The position numbers and the translations under genes are program-made. Below the pieces are notes generated by a model. It searched no databases, was not told where the DNA came from, and saw nothing but the letters and a program-made list of their open reading frames with translations. Positions 53,652-64,000 of a stretch of DNA of 64,000 nucleotides are shown one piece after another (the first letter of the stretch is position 1; each line of letters opens with the position of its first letter). The DNA comes from Calocera cornea HHB12733. Its lineage: Eukaryota; Basidiomycota; Dacrymycetes; Dacrymycetales; Dacrymycetaceae. The DNA is taken from NCBI GenBank assembly GCA_001632435.1, contig KV423936.1, positions 1 through 64,000 on the forward strand, given 5' to 3'.

Positions 53652-54503
53652 TCAACATGCGTGCTTGTCATAGTCGCCCCAGATATCCATTATGCTGTCC
53701 CGGAAAGCCTGAAAGTGGAGGGGGGACCACGTATGCTTGTCATTGCACGGACAGTATGGGCCTTCAATTCGCGTTATTTCCAAAGATGAATATGAAAAGC
53801 TTCGACCAATGATCGGCTTTTCCCGTAGCTCCCTCTGGACGGCGTGCGCCCAAGCGCTCACCCACCAAGGTTGGGCCTTGCATTTCTCGCACCTCGGGAG
53901 CCTCCAGGTTTCGCGATTGATCGCCTCCATAGCAACATCTCTTTTCACGCGCCTCGCTTCAAGGACTTCGACGATACTCGCAGCCGGTATTCCGTCCATG
54001 TCTTCGGTTAGGAGTTGCTTCTCCTCCAATGTGACTAAGGTCTTCAAGGCATTGTCTCGCTCAACGTCGAGCTTCAGAGCACTTGAGATAGCATAAACTC
54101 CAAGCGGATTAGACTTCAAGAAAGGCGGCCACGTCAGATAGCCATGCAGCGAGGTCACGGCACCATGAAGCTCGTACTTGTCGGCAGCCAGAAGTGTCTG
54201 TCGGAAAGTCTTGAACGAGTCCAGACGAGCACTTGTTTCCGGATATATGAAAGAAAGCAGGGCCTTCAGTATCTCCGTGCATTCGGATAGCTCGATAATC
54301 GGTAGCTCTTCACTTGACGGGGCTATTGAGGTGCCATCTAAGGAGAACATATGGTCGAAGACGCTAGAAGCCATGGCGAGGTATGCCTTGTGAGCGTGCA
54401 GAATATCGCCATCCGATGACTTGATCGCAATGTCTGGGGACGCCTTGATGGATGCCGGGGGCGTAAATACGATTCGGTCACCCTGGTCAGCCGTTTCAGA
54501 CAT
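53652..54503 (-). CDS. BTB/POZ domain protein
   Basis: Intronless, 283 residues from the ATG at 54503 to TGA at 53652. BTB fold at residues about 22-125: ASPDIAIKSSDGDILHAHKA, YLAMASSVFDHMF, LPIIELSECTEILKALLSFI with YP, and YELHGAVTSLHGYL. The shared helical middle (PLGVYAISSALKLDVERDNA) and a C-terminal Cys pair region (RCEKCKAQPWW, GPYCPCNDKHTW) follow the same plan as the BTB gene at 27958 and the broken one at 36610. It is probably an adaptor protein; its partner is unknown. Confidence 0.86.
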   Translation of the reverse strand: MSETADQGDRIVFTPPASIKASPDIAIKSSDGDILHAHKAYLAMASSVFDHMFSLDGTSIAPSSEELPIIELSECTEILKALLSFIYPETSARLDSFKTFRQTLLAADKYELHGAVTSLHGYLTWPPFLKSNPLGVYAISSALKLDVERDNALKTLVTLEEKQLLTEDMDGIPAASIVEVLEARRVKRDVAMEAINRETWRLPRCEKCKAQPWWVSAWAHAVQRELREKPIIGRSFSYSSLEITRIEGPYCPCNDKHTWSPLHFQAFRDSIMDIWGDYDKHAC

Positions 54504-54773
54504 TATGGTGGTTTGGCGTCAGGTCCGGGATAGATAGAAGACTCGTCGTATCTCGCGTTGATAGTCAGACCCGCGCCACTCCGTACTTCCGGAAGATGAG
54601 GCGGGATCTATTGCGACCCGAAGAAGGTACAAAATTTGGTAGCTAGAATGGCAGATGTCGACGGTACAGCGCAAGGGCCCTCACCACCAGACTCGACGAG
54701 TGGGAGGACAAAATAAAATTCATTGAGGTTTGTTCGAGCGTACATGTATGTCAAGCATACCTAGTGCACTTAC

Positions 54774-54860
54774 CGGCTGTCGCTCCTCCCGAGCCAACAC
54801 GTGCAGGTCACAGAACCGCGCCCTCGCCGCGTCACTCTCTGCGCTCGCGTACTCCGCCAT
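54774..54860 (-). CDS. Possible first exon of a small unknown gene
   Basis: ATG at 54860 followed by 29 codons (MAEYASAESDAARARFCDLH, then VLAREERQP) and a good donor gtaagtg at 54773. Downstream exons could not be placed with confidence; an acceptor near 54690 gives only a short ending. It sits divergent to histone H4, where a paired gene is often found. Low certainty. Confidence 0.3.
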
Positions 54861-55297
54861 GACGGATGACAACCACAGCAAAGGATGAGATGGAACGAGG
54901 ATCTGGGTGTCCTTTACGGTAGTCGCACATATAAAGAGGGGTGGCGGGGAAGGGAAGGGAAGGGAAGGGAAGAAAGTGGCGGTGGACCACACTTGCGGGG
55001 CAAAGCAAAGTAAGAGGACATGGTCGTAAGAGTATGAGATGTCTAGGAACGCCGAGTCACGGAGGCAACCGGACGCGCGCGTCTGGCGACCCCTGCTGTG
55101 CGCGTCGAAACGTACACGTGACTAAAGGTAATCAATCCCGTGATTGCAGACCCCTATCAGCCTCCGGCGACGGGCGCGGTATATAAACCCTGGGTCATCT
55201 CCCACTCCACGCTTCTTCATCCGCCCTCAGCCCCCTCACTCGACAGCAACCACCAGCGACCCCCTTCCCACCCCACCCACCCCACACCTTAACAATC
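54861..55297. promoter_or_regulatory. Histone H4 promoter region
   Basis: A clear TATATAAA at 55180-55187 lies about 110 bases before the H4 ATG, followed by a CT/CA-rich leader. A GGGAA simple repeat lies at the far end. Confidence 0.7.
54946..54971. repeat. GGGAA pentanucleotide microsatellite
   Basis: About five perfect tandem units of GGGAA in the intergenic region upstream of H4. Confidence 0.9.
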
Positions 55298-55718
55298 ATG
55301 TCTGGACGCGGTAAAGGCGGCAAGGGTCTCGTACGTCTCCCTCCCTCACATTCACACCAAAGCTGCAATGTACTAACGCGTCTGACAGGGCAAGGGCGGC
55401 GCTAAGCGTCATCGCAAGATTCTTCGCGACAACATTCAGGGTATCACCAAGCCCGCAATCCGGCGTCTCGCTCGTCGTGGTGGTGTCAAGCGTATCTCCG
55501 GCCTGATCTACGAGGAGACCCGTGGTGTTCTCAAGATCTTCCTCGAGAGTGAGTCCCATCGCATCTACCTTGTCTTGCATATGCTCATCGTTCTTCCAGA
55601 TGTCATCCGTGACTCCGTCACCTACTGCGAGCACGCGAAGAGGAAGACTGTCACTGCCCTCGACGTTGTCTATGCCCTCAAGCGCTCGGGTCGCACATTG
55701 TACGGCTTCGGCCAGTAG
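55298..55718 (+). CDS. Histone H4
   Basis: Core nucleosome histone; exactly 103 residues as in other eukaryotes. Exons 55298-55330 ([11 protein letters not shown]), 55389-55548 and 55600-55718; introns 58 and 51 nt. The sequence runs [60 protein letters not shown] and ends [13 protein letters not shown]. The N-terminal acetylatable lysines and the KRHRK patch are intact. Introns make it polyadenylated and splice-dependent, unlike animal replication histones. No histone H3 gene is found beside it within this window. Confidence 0.99.
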
Positions 55719-57205
55719 TTGCCGTACTTTCTCCCCGCTCTTGTGCTATTGTGGTCATATGTACTATATTGTAATCGCACACTACTCCCTCTAATACAGA
55801 GATAAAACAAACAAACCCCTGCGCAACTTCCCCAGACGCGTCCTGTATTAATCGCGTGTCTCATCGCTGCCCCCATATATGCGCAAATAGTTCAACAGTC
55901 CTCATCACCCGCATGTAGAGCAACAGTAGCCCATGACAGATCCTCTTACGATATGAGCCTGGTTTCGGAACTCGCCGCTTTCAGTGACACATGTCGTCCG
56001 GCTTACGCTCATCTCACGTTCTATTCCACATCACCCGGCGACCAGCTCAATTCATTCCCATTTTGAGTGACAAGCCGCGCCTGGGGTCTCGCGCGCGCGA
56101 TTCATGTGATAGCGAGCGTCTCGGCAGCGCCCGAGGCGCTATACACATTGTCGTTCAAACTCCGCGAATATTTCGCTGGCTGGTTCTGAAGCCCAAGATA
56201 TTATGCCTGTATGACTGCACAATGGCGTGATATATACGAGAGAGTAGAGTAATATCCGCATGCTGCTTGCGTGCGTTATCAGCGCTCTGCTTTTTTAGCA
56301 CACAACGTCAGGTTCTTATTTCGCCGCTGCTTCTCGTCTGATACGCCAAGCCGGTCGGTCAGCTGCGCAACGACTAGTCTAACAGTAGGGTCGATGTTAT
56401 GCCGAGCTTTTGGCATCGGTCCCGCACCCGATATCGACGCCTTTCTCGCCTGTTCCACGCACGAATGGCGCCCAGTTCGGCCCACTTCCATCGTGCGATC
56501 AGTCCTTTTCGAGAGGATTGCGCTTATCGGTCCATGCTTCTGATCTCGCGGCGACCGTGCACGGGCGCGGCTGATCTGACTGAGCGCACGCTGCCCCGGT
56601 CCCGCGGAGAACCTTGCTCCTTTCCCCTATCGGCGACCGGCTCCCGGACCTGGCAGAAGTAACTTCTCTACATGGCAGGGACGGCCCTCTTCACTCTCCA
56701 GGTTCTTCCCACTGTCCCGGGCCGCCTGCCGAGTCGGCAGGCCCACGTCTATTCATCTCCCGGGGGACACGGGGCGGGGCCCAAAAGGCATGTCCTTCTT
56801 CTCCTATCGCCAGAGCCAACGTGCATTGTGTTAGTGGACAACGCGAACAGAAGGTTGGATAAGGCGGGAAGAAGGCGTCTTTCTCCTTGAATTTCGGTGA
56901 GGTCTGGCTGTCTTCCGGCTTTGAGCGCCTCACAGGGCCGGTGACCCTGTCGGCTAACATGTCCATTTCAGGCGGTCCGCGTGCCTCGCGTAACAAACAG
57001 ATCACTACTCGGGGTCGCCGATCAACAGGTTATCTTCTTGATTCCGAAGCATTGTACAAATTTGGACTACACAAGGTTCTCATCATCGAACGATCTTTCC
57101 GGATTTGGGAACAGGGGTAGAAGCGTGGTGTAATCATCGCAGATGAGAGAGAAGAAAGACAAAGAGAGATATCCGTGATGTCGCGCTCTGACGTCTGGAT
57201 ATAGA
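55719..57205. other. 1.5 kb with no supported gene
   Basis: 3' flank of H4 and spacer. Several GC-rich short inverted repeats occur, the clearest being a 9-bp-arm palindrome around 56724-56742 (GCCTGCCGA, one base, TCGGCAGGC). No open frame carries a recognisable motif. Confidence 0.5.
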
Positions 57206-57758
57206 TCAAAAGAAGCCATGGGTCGGGGCCGGCGTGACGGTGATGACAGTGCGGAGCTGAATGGCTTGGCCAGCATTCCTGATAGACATGAGCATGGCGC
57301 GGCGGAGTTCGTCGCCGCTGTAAGGGATATCGTTGTTTTCGAACATGACACGAGCGGCGACCCTGGGCCCATTTGGCCATTGGTTACGGATCAACACCAC
57401 ATACCAGCGGGTCTGCTGGGTGGTGCCAAGAGTTCCGTAAGCAATGGTCCAATCCTCAAACGTCTCGACGTCTCGCTCCAAGGTGTAAAAGCCGTTCATC
57501 GTTCCGAAGGGCAAGACGAACATGCTGGGATCGGTGCCCATCAAGAGCTGGTGCAAGTAGGTGGCCTCGTCTGAGACGCTCAGGCCGAATGCGCGACGCA
57601 GGGGCTACGATCACTTACTAGAAGCAAGAGTGGTCTTGTTCAAGTCGATGAGTCCAGTGTTGTAGTCAGGAGGCGGGTTCTGTTGAGCTAACATAACTTC
57701 AGCATGGTAGCCGAGCGAGTGTGGAGGGCTTACTCGTAGCATGATTGTTGGGATACAT
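57206..57758 (-). CDS. Small three-exon hypothetical protein
   Basis: Not recognised. The ATG at 57758 gives MYPNNHAT before a 46-nt intron. The second exon is QQNPPPDYNTGLIDLNKTTL with AS, then a 48-nt intron. The long last exon runs from EATYLHQLLMGTDPSMFVLP through WTIAYGTLGTTQQTRWYVVL and NQWPNGPRVAARVMFENNDI to APTHGFF and TGA at 57206. Both introns have textbook donors (gtaagc, gtaagt) and the junctions keep the frame. The protein is about 150 residues with alternating beta and helix character, no signal peptide, no membrane helix and no cysteines in the last exon. It stands alone in a gene-poor region. Confidence 0.65.
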
Positions 57759-60700
57759 GATGTTCCAAGGTAGAGAGGAGAGTTCAGTGGTTAATGGACA
57801 TGGCCGCCAGTCAACCTCAGCTCAGGCCAGCTATTTGTACCCAGAGGGTGCCCAAGAGGGGTCACAGAGGGACAGGATATGCTGGACGCCCGGATTCCCC
57901 AACCGAAAGACCGACAGTTGATGGAGGCATCCGTGCCGCATTGTCAGTCAACTGATCATGTTCATCAAAGCATGAGAAGGCGGCGAGGCATTCTGACAGA
58001 AGGCCATTGAATATCAAAACGGCTTTGACTGCCATATCGCCGTGGTCCTGTGCTGATCCGCAGGCGATCAGGACCGGGGTAGACAGGAGAAGGCCAGAGG
58101 GCGTCAGATGCCCAGCGGAATGTTGCCATTGCGCTAGCTGGCTGTGGATTGACTCCCCTCCCGTGCCTCTCCGCTTCTCGGACGGAACCAGCCACGAAGG
58201 CCCTGGAGGTTGCAGGACTGCCTATGACGGGAGGTCTCGGTTGATTTATTGAGCAACTGTAACCGTGAATGAAGGCGGTGAATAGTACCGCGGCCATGTG
58301 AGACGACCAAAGAAGCTGAATGTTTCTACGAGAAGCACACGCAAGCCTTTGTGCAGGAGCTCTATGTTGCAGAGAAAATGGTAGCTTAAATGGTCCAGGG
58401 TATGCCGTGCTTCCCTCGGAAAGGCTGCCAAGAATAGAGTTCACATTGAAGGGGTCTCATCCATTCCGACCGTGACACCCTACTGTTGGCCGGGAATACC
58501 CTATCTGCGACAAACCCCGCACCTACAGGCTAGCGTCGCTCGCTCGGCTCATGTTCGCCGACCGATGACGACAAAGTCTGAAGCACAAGTGCACATTCCA
58601 ACACGCCCTTGTAGCATCGGAAGCCAAATTCCCTCACAAGAGCACGAAGAATGATTTTACGCCTAAGTCTACTTGCACTAATAAGGAAAGTCACAATGCG
58701 ATGAGTCTCGCGGGTCGTCATGCCGATAAACGTACGAAGAGTATCCAATTTTTTTCCAACTTTACCTTCCCGCAGTGCACGGCGACTTACGCGCCGCACC
58801 AGAGCCTGAGCAAGGTGTCCGCGCGCCAGGTCGACAGCAACATCCCGAGTTGGAACCTGGACAATCATGTGCACGCGTCTGACACTGCAGGGCACGCGTC
58901 GCTGCTTCCCAGCTTCGCCGACATTCAGCGGTCCCTGGCACAAGCTTTATCCAGAACCCGACGGCCGCACGCCCTTCTCGTCCCATTTTGGGAGACAAGG
59001 AAGAAGGAGCAGCTGCCTAAGCAGCCCCGTTGTGCACACGCGGCCGGCGTGCACCGGCAGGCACGAGGCATGCACGGCACGTCATCAAGCCCTTGCCCGC
59101 GTTGTCGGCCCGCTTCGCACGCGTGAGATGCACGGCCGGCAATGGAGGCGGCGCGGCAGGCGCGCGAGGCTGGCGTGCCTCTCCCTCGCGCTGGGATGGG
59201 AGGGCTCGTTCGGTCGGACCGTCCCGCTGTTGGAGGGCGGACCAGCCCAAGTCGCTGACCTCCACTACGGCTGGGAATGAGGTGGGCGGCACGGCATGGT
59301 TGCCGCGCGATGGAAGCAGTGGCTAACTGGGAATTGGGGCGCCCTGACAGGGGAGCTGGGGATTGACTATGGCGCGAACTGTGCGAACGCCGCGGTTGTG
59401 CGCTTTGGAAGGTGAGCGATATCAGCAAGGAGGATTGGAAAGGAAAATAGGAGGACGATCGTGGGAGCGCGGGAAGCTGAGTTGCAAGTTGGCGGCAGTG
59501 GAGCTACACAATCAGTCAACAGGGATTTCATCGTATTGGCAAGTTTATGTTAATACAGTACGTCGCAGTCATCGATGAGCGTTGTTATCCGGCAGTCTGA
59601 TGCGTGCTGATAGAGCTTTCAGACTGATGACCATGGGGTCGCAACCAAGCGAGTCAGTAGGACAACAAGTAGTATGTATTCCTGGTCGGCGAGGACATAC
59701 ATCGCGAACCAGCCAAACGAGGCGCTCGGCCCGAGTCCAGGACTGCCTGCCTTAGCATACTGTGCGAAGGTATCGTGCTCGGCATCCTCATCTTGACCCT
59801 TGTGTCGTGTCACCTTGATGCAGGAGCATCTAGCACATTATCCGAATCATGAGACAGTCGTAGCACATGCTGAGCACGGTCGGTCGAGCCGTCAGAGAGA
59901 GCACGACGGGATCCACCAGGCGAGCTGTGCACGACAAACAAGACGAGACGGGACGGGACGAGACATCGCCGCATGCCTGTCATTGAAGATCTTGAAGCAG
60001 GTCAGCACCAGGCTATCGGTAACATCCACCGTACGTGCGGTAGATCCGTGACTCGACGTCCTTGAGAAAGCCAAGTCCCAGATGTGGCAAGTGCGCGCTC
60101 GAGAAGTGGGAGGCTAGCGCGCGCCCCCAGGACGAGCACGAGCGAGCGCCCCACTCGAACACCCGGTAGGATGCCGTCCTCCTCTTGGGTTTGGATGCCC
60201 AGCGGGCCCACTGCCCAGCCAACGCAGGAGACAGGATTTTAGTCACGATACGGAAGAGCTGAGAGTGAGGTGCAGGGGAGGAGAAGGGTGTGCTGCCCAG
60301 GAGAGACTGGCGCACGAGCGTCGAGCGTCGAGCGTCGAGCGGCCGATCCTCGACGCCCTTCCCTTCCCGGGGCGCAGAAGCTTGCCATATATAAGCCTAG
60401 CTCGGCGACCTTGCGCTCGAGAGGCTTTGCGGCATGTGTGTCCCGGGGAATGGGGCTCGAGTCTGTCGCCAGCGGCTGGCGGCTGGCGGCTGGCGGGTGG
60501 GGGAAGTGGGAGCAGAGGCCCTGAGAAATCCAGGGCGTGCGCTGGGCTTGGTGCGCGTGGTGGCCGGGGCTTGGGAGACGAAGCGGGTGTTTGGAAGCTC
60601 GAAGCGAAGCTGGTGTTGCTAGGCGCCAGATGCAGATGGTCGGCGGAAGGGCCGAGCGCGGCCTGTCGCGTGTTGCGCACTGCCTGTTAACGTTCGTTGC

Positions 60701-62221
60701 GTATTGATGATACTGTATGTACAGTCCGCAACCTCCCCCTGCTCGGCGAGCAGATCGTACTTCCGTGCTCGGCGCTCGCGGGCAGCTGGGCACGGCACGG
60801 AGCCTCAAGGAACGGAGTGCGGACGTGGAACACGTTTGAACTGCAATCACGGCGCCTGTAGTATCTACTTACTGGCGATCCTCTGCCTGCTTTGCTCTCA
60901 ACGCTTGCATTGCACGACGAAGCTGATATTTGAGCCGCTCGCCCCCGCAGGCAACGACGTACCACTTACAGCCCGCGTCCTCCAGCCCAAGCGGCGCAAC
61001 AGAGCACACCAATCCTCCTTTTGGGTCTATCTTTTGAGAGGACTGGCACAGTACTAGTCAGAGGGACCGGGAGGGCCGGCTAACAAAGTTCTAGTTGCCA
61101 CGGCGATCCGAAATCAGCGTTGATGCTTGGAACGACCAAAGATGGAAGATGAACGACGGAGGATTGAGCTTGTTGATGGATGGGGATTCGCTACATACCG
61201 TCCCGTCCCGTCCCGTCCGGTACGTACCCCTACGGGGCGTGCAAGAAGCTTTGTGATGAAGCTCAGGAGGCAGCTAGCCCCGCGCCGCTCACATTACGCT
61301 TATTACTACGCACCTAACCCAGCCCTGCAGAGGCTCGAGCAGCCCCCACCGTATAGGAGCACGATAGACTCGCGCATGCACGTACTACTGTATGCACGCA
61401 CGGCGCTGGCAGGCAGGCAGGCGGGCGCACGTTGACCCCCCCACCCCCCCTGTGGGTGGTGCCCCAGCGGACGCGTCGATCACCCCAGCGAAATGGGTTG
61501 CTGCGGCCGCGGCCGCGGTGCACCGCTGCACGCACAGGTAAACAACGCGTCCCCATCGCGCATCGTGCTTATTCCTAAGCAGTGGGGCGGTTGCTCTGAG
61601 GGTAAAGTGAGGTGGGAAGGTGCTCGTGCGTATCCTACTTGTCTCGGGCCATGGTACGCAGTCGGGCACTCACTCGACGGGGCTCGCGCCGGATCGATGT
61701 CGCGCCGGGGTCAATATCCGATCCCCCGATCAGGACCTCTGAGAGCGAGAGCGGCCCCAGTGGCCGCTCGTATGTAGAGGCGTAAGGGTGTCAGGCTCAG
61801 GCACGGCAGCCGGCCGTGTATGGTGTATGGGTATGGTGTATCGGCGTGCGGCTGCCGAGGCGATTGACGGATTATGGGAGGGCACTGTGACGCCATGCAG
61901 ATGTCTCACCTGCTTAAGTTATGCCCTTCAAGTCATTGTGTGCACGCAGACCCTGCCCGGGCCCTACTAGTACCGTGTGTGATGTGTGGGCTGCCACCAG
62001 CGCTCTTTTCTCTCCTCTCCTTGCTCTTTCCTTTACCCACCCACCGCGCACAGGAGCGTCAGGAGCAGGACTGCACTGGACACGTTCTCGTTGGGGTCAT
62101 CATCATCATCCATCCGATCCTCGTCGCTGTGCATCATCCTCCGCTCATCCGCGTCACCGCCCCCTCCTCCCTCCTGGCGGCGCGGTAGTCCATCCGCCCT
62201 CCCCAGGGGCAACAGGCCGCG
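57759..62221. other. 4.4-kb gene-poor stretch with simple repeats
   Basis: No gene could be supported on either strand. Short tandem repeats are frequent: GGGAC/GAGAC units near 59940-59965, GAGCGTC units near 60315-60340, GGCTGGC units near 60470-60500 and GTCCC units near 61199-61217. The right end holds the promoter and leader of the gene starting at 62222. A minus-strand frame at 59619-59813 includes a hydrophobic helix but has no other support. Confidence 0.5.
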
Positions 62222-63692
62222 ATGCCTCCGCCCACCCCTCCCACTCCCACTCCCATCCACCGTCCAGCAGCAGCCGACCGCCCACCCTCGCGCCAAGCCA
62301 GCCTGACCCGCCCTGCTTCCCGTCAGTCCACACCCGCCCCACCTCAGCAGCCGCCAGCCTCGAGACAGAGCTCAGTCGCAGGGGGGATGCCCCCGCCCGC
62401 GCCCGGCTCGGTGTACACGGCCTACTCATACGTCGCCTCTTCCTCCTCCACCCCCACCTCCTACGGGTACTACCCTCCCCCCCACCAGCAGCAGCCCCCC
62501 CCCACCCAAAAGCTGCCCCCGACCGTGCAGCCCCCCGGCCGGCGCTCCTTCTCAGCCCCCCTCCTAGCGCGGCTCAAGCTCCCCTCCCCACCTCCGAACC
62601 ACACCCACACCCCCACCCCCTCCGGGTCCAACGGCCCCTCCAGCTCGCCAGCCCACTCGCCACACTCGCCACGCTCGGGAGGGTCGATCAGCTCGGCAGC
62701 CTCGGGCAACACCCTCTACCTCACATCGCATTCGCCGGTGCCCTTCCCCAGCTCAGGCCGCCTCAGCCCCGCCCCACCCGGCATGCCAGGACTCGCAGGC
62801 ACCAGGGCCGCCTCCGCCCCAGCAGGGCTCAGGAGCTTCTCCTTTTCCCACACCTCTTCCCAGTCACACTCCTCCGCGGAGGCCCTGCGTGGTCTCGCCA
62901 AACCTATGGACAGGGAGCGGGAGCGAGACCTGGGAGAGCGTGTAGGCGGACGGATGATGAGCACCGTCAAGCGTACTTTTTCCGCCTTGCGCCGCCCGAG
63001 TCCAGCGCCGGATCGTCAGGTACGTCCATGCCCATGCCCATGCCCACGCCTGTCCCCTTGCCCCTACTGACGCAGCCCGGTGCACACAGTCAGAAGACTA
63101 CGAGTCCGCCCTCTCAGCCATGCGTTTCGGTGCGCTCGAGCCGCCCGCCGGGCCGCCGACGATCGAGCAGATCGCCCGTGGGCTCGCGTCCAAGCCCCCG
63201 AAGCCAAGGACCAAGTTCGCCCCGGGCAGGCCGGCGCTCAAGCGGCCTGGCAGCGCGGGCGCGGGTGCTGGCGGGAGCCCCGCGCTGAGCTGGGCGAGTA
63301 GCGGGACTGGCTCGGGCTCGGGGAGCGTCGCCAGCGGGACGAGCGGGACGAGCGGGACGAGCGGGCTGAGCGGGCTGGGTGGGAGCGCGAGGAGCGGGAC
63401 GCCGAGCAGCTCGAGCTCCTTCCTCCCCTCCTTCGGGCTCGGCTTCGGCTCGAGGAACATGAACCTGACAGGGCTGCAAGGGCTCGGGAGCAAGTCCCTC
63501 CGCCGCCTTTCGCGCAGCTCGAGCGCGACGGCCACGACCGAAACGACCATGGTGGAGAGCCTCGCGAGCGCTCCGGGCGCTTTTGGCCCGGGACCCGGGC
63601 AGGGGCAGGGCGGGAGGAAGGCGGTCAGGTTTGGAGGGCAGGTCGTCGTCGTTGCTGCTACTGGGCTCGTGAGTCGCTTTGTCTTGTCTTGA
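62222..63692 (+). CDS. Pro/Ser-rich disordered protein
   Basis: Exon 1 62222-63019 (MPPPTPPTPTPIHRPAAADR...), a 70-nt intron 63020-63089, exon 2 from 63090 (SEDYESALSAMRFGALEPPA) to a stop near 63692. A donor-like gtgagt at about 63670 means a further exon past this point is possible. Exon 1 is Pro/Ser/His-rich, with Tyr-rich patches (YTAYSYVASSSST, YGYYPPPHQQQ) and a basic end GGRMMSTVKRTFSALRRPSP. The only ordered-looking piece is the start of exon 2 with TIEQIARGLASKPPK. Gly/Ser repeats occur at 63333-63377. Not assigned to a family. Confidence 0.65.
63333..63377 (+). repeat. Five 9-bp coding repeats
   Basis: Units of agcgggacg, the last two agcgggctg, encoding Ser-Gly-Thr / Ser-Gly-Leu in frame. 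Confidence 0.85.
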
Positions 63693-64000
63693 CAATGATG
63701 GGAGAGCAGGGGGCTGATAAGGGCGTGGGCAAACAGAGGATGACAAAACGGCCCAAGGAGGAGGACTGAGCGCGTGCGCACACCGACGCTCGCCCATGTC
63801 TGCGATCGCGACCATCCATCATCGCGGCGATGTGACGGGCGGCCGTGACCGGCTCGATTCGATTCCACTTTTGCCGACATACATGTGCGTGCACGGGCAC
63901 GGACGAGACCTGCTGGTGCCCGTTCCAAGCGACCTTGCGCGCCTGCCCCTGCCATGCGGGAGATCTCTGTGCGAGATGCGATACACGCCCGCCCGGCGCC
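63693..64000. other. 3' flank of the disordered-protein gene
   Basis: Either 3' UTR or intron and terminal exon of the upstream gene. No independent gene seen before the window ends. Confidence 0.4.

Noticed and set aside
56724..56742. Perfect 9-bp-arm palindrome as a regulatory site
   Set aside because: Not near a supported start codon; a single GC palindrome in GC-rich DNA is weak evidence.
58701..59126. Plus-strand frame of 141 codons in the gene-poor region
   Set aside because: Overlaps equally open frames on the other strand, lacks motifs and has no intron or promoter support.
1..64000. tRNA, rRNA, CRISPR, riboswitch or bacterial-type elements
   Set aside because: No cloverleaf with a GTTCRANNC arm, no rRNA sequence and no spaced repeats were found by reading; CRISPR and operon features are not expected in a fungal nuclear genome.

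Overview
The window is nuclear DNA from a filamentous basidiomycete, most likely an agaricomycete of polypore type; this placement is inferred from gene architecture, not from a search. The support is GC-rich coding sequence cut by many introns of about 50-60 nt with GT..AG ends and CTNAC-like branch sites, compact spacing, fungal housekeeping genes, and members of families that are expanded in agaricomycetes (BTB, F-box, divergent kinase-like proteins). I found no rRNA, tRNA or CRISPR.

Layout. 1-3730: the 3' part of a Mutator-like (MULE) transposase, a copied fragment of the nuclear-pore gene NUP85, and one unknown gene. 4100-9330: a divergent protein-kinase-like gene and intact NUP85, both on the minus strand. 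9849-18206: ZDS1-like PP2A regulator (+), PAF1 (-), and mitochondrial ornithine acetyltransferase ARG7/ArgJ (+), which contains a 110-base assembly gap. 18372-23466: a membrane-anchored Lys-rich protein and a very large disordered protein, both minus. 23467-26750 holds no supported gene. 26751-31179: a Ser/Thr-rich single-pass membrane protein, a BTB protein with apparent leader introns, and a flavin-reductase-like protein. 31302-39996: DNA polymerase alpha catalytic subunit POL1 (-), a broken BTB gene (+), ribosomal protein eL33 (-) and the ubiquitin E2 variant MMS2 (-). 40272-47824: ESCRT-0 subunit HSE1, an F-box protein, the zinc-finger ribosome-export factor BUD20, and an F-box protein with a WD-like motif. 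47926-55718: a short-chain dehydrogenase pseudogene, a 2-oxoglutarate/Fe(II) oxygenase, an MFS transporter, a second intact BTB gene, and histone H4. 55719-64000: mostly gene-poor, with one small unknown three-exon gene and one disordered-protein gene.

The genes do not form an obvious pathway cluster. Most are single-copy core functions: replication (POL1), transcription elongation (PAF1), nuclear pore (NUP85), DNA damage tolerance (MMS2), endosomal sorting (HSE1), mitotic phosphatase control (ZDS1), ribosome assembly (BUD20, RPL33), arginine synthesis (ARG7) and chromatin (H4). Between them lie fast-evolving family members and decayed copies. The most notable event is a nearly exact 506-bp copy of two NUP85 exons and their intron beside the MULE transposase, which looks like recent transposon-associated gene-fragment capture. 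I did not find a convincing new multi-gene system.
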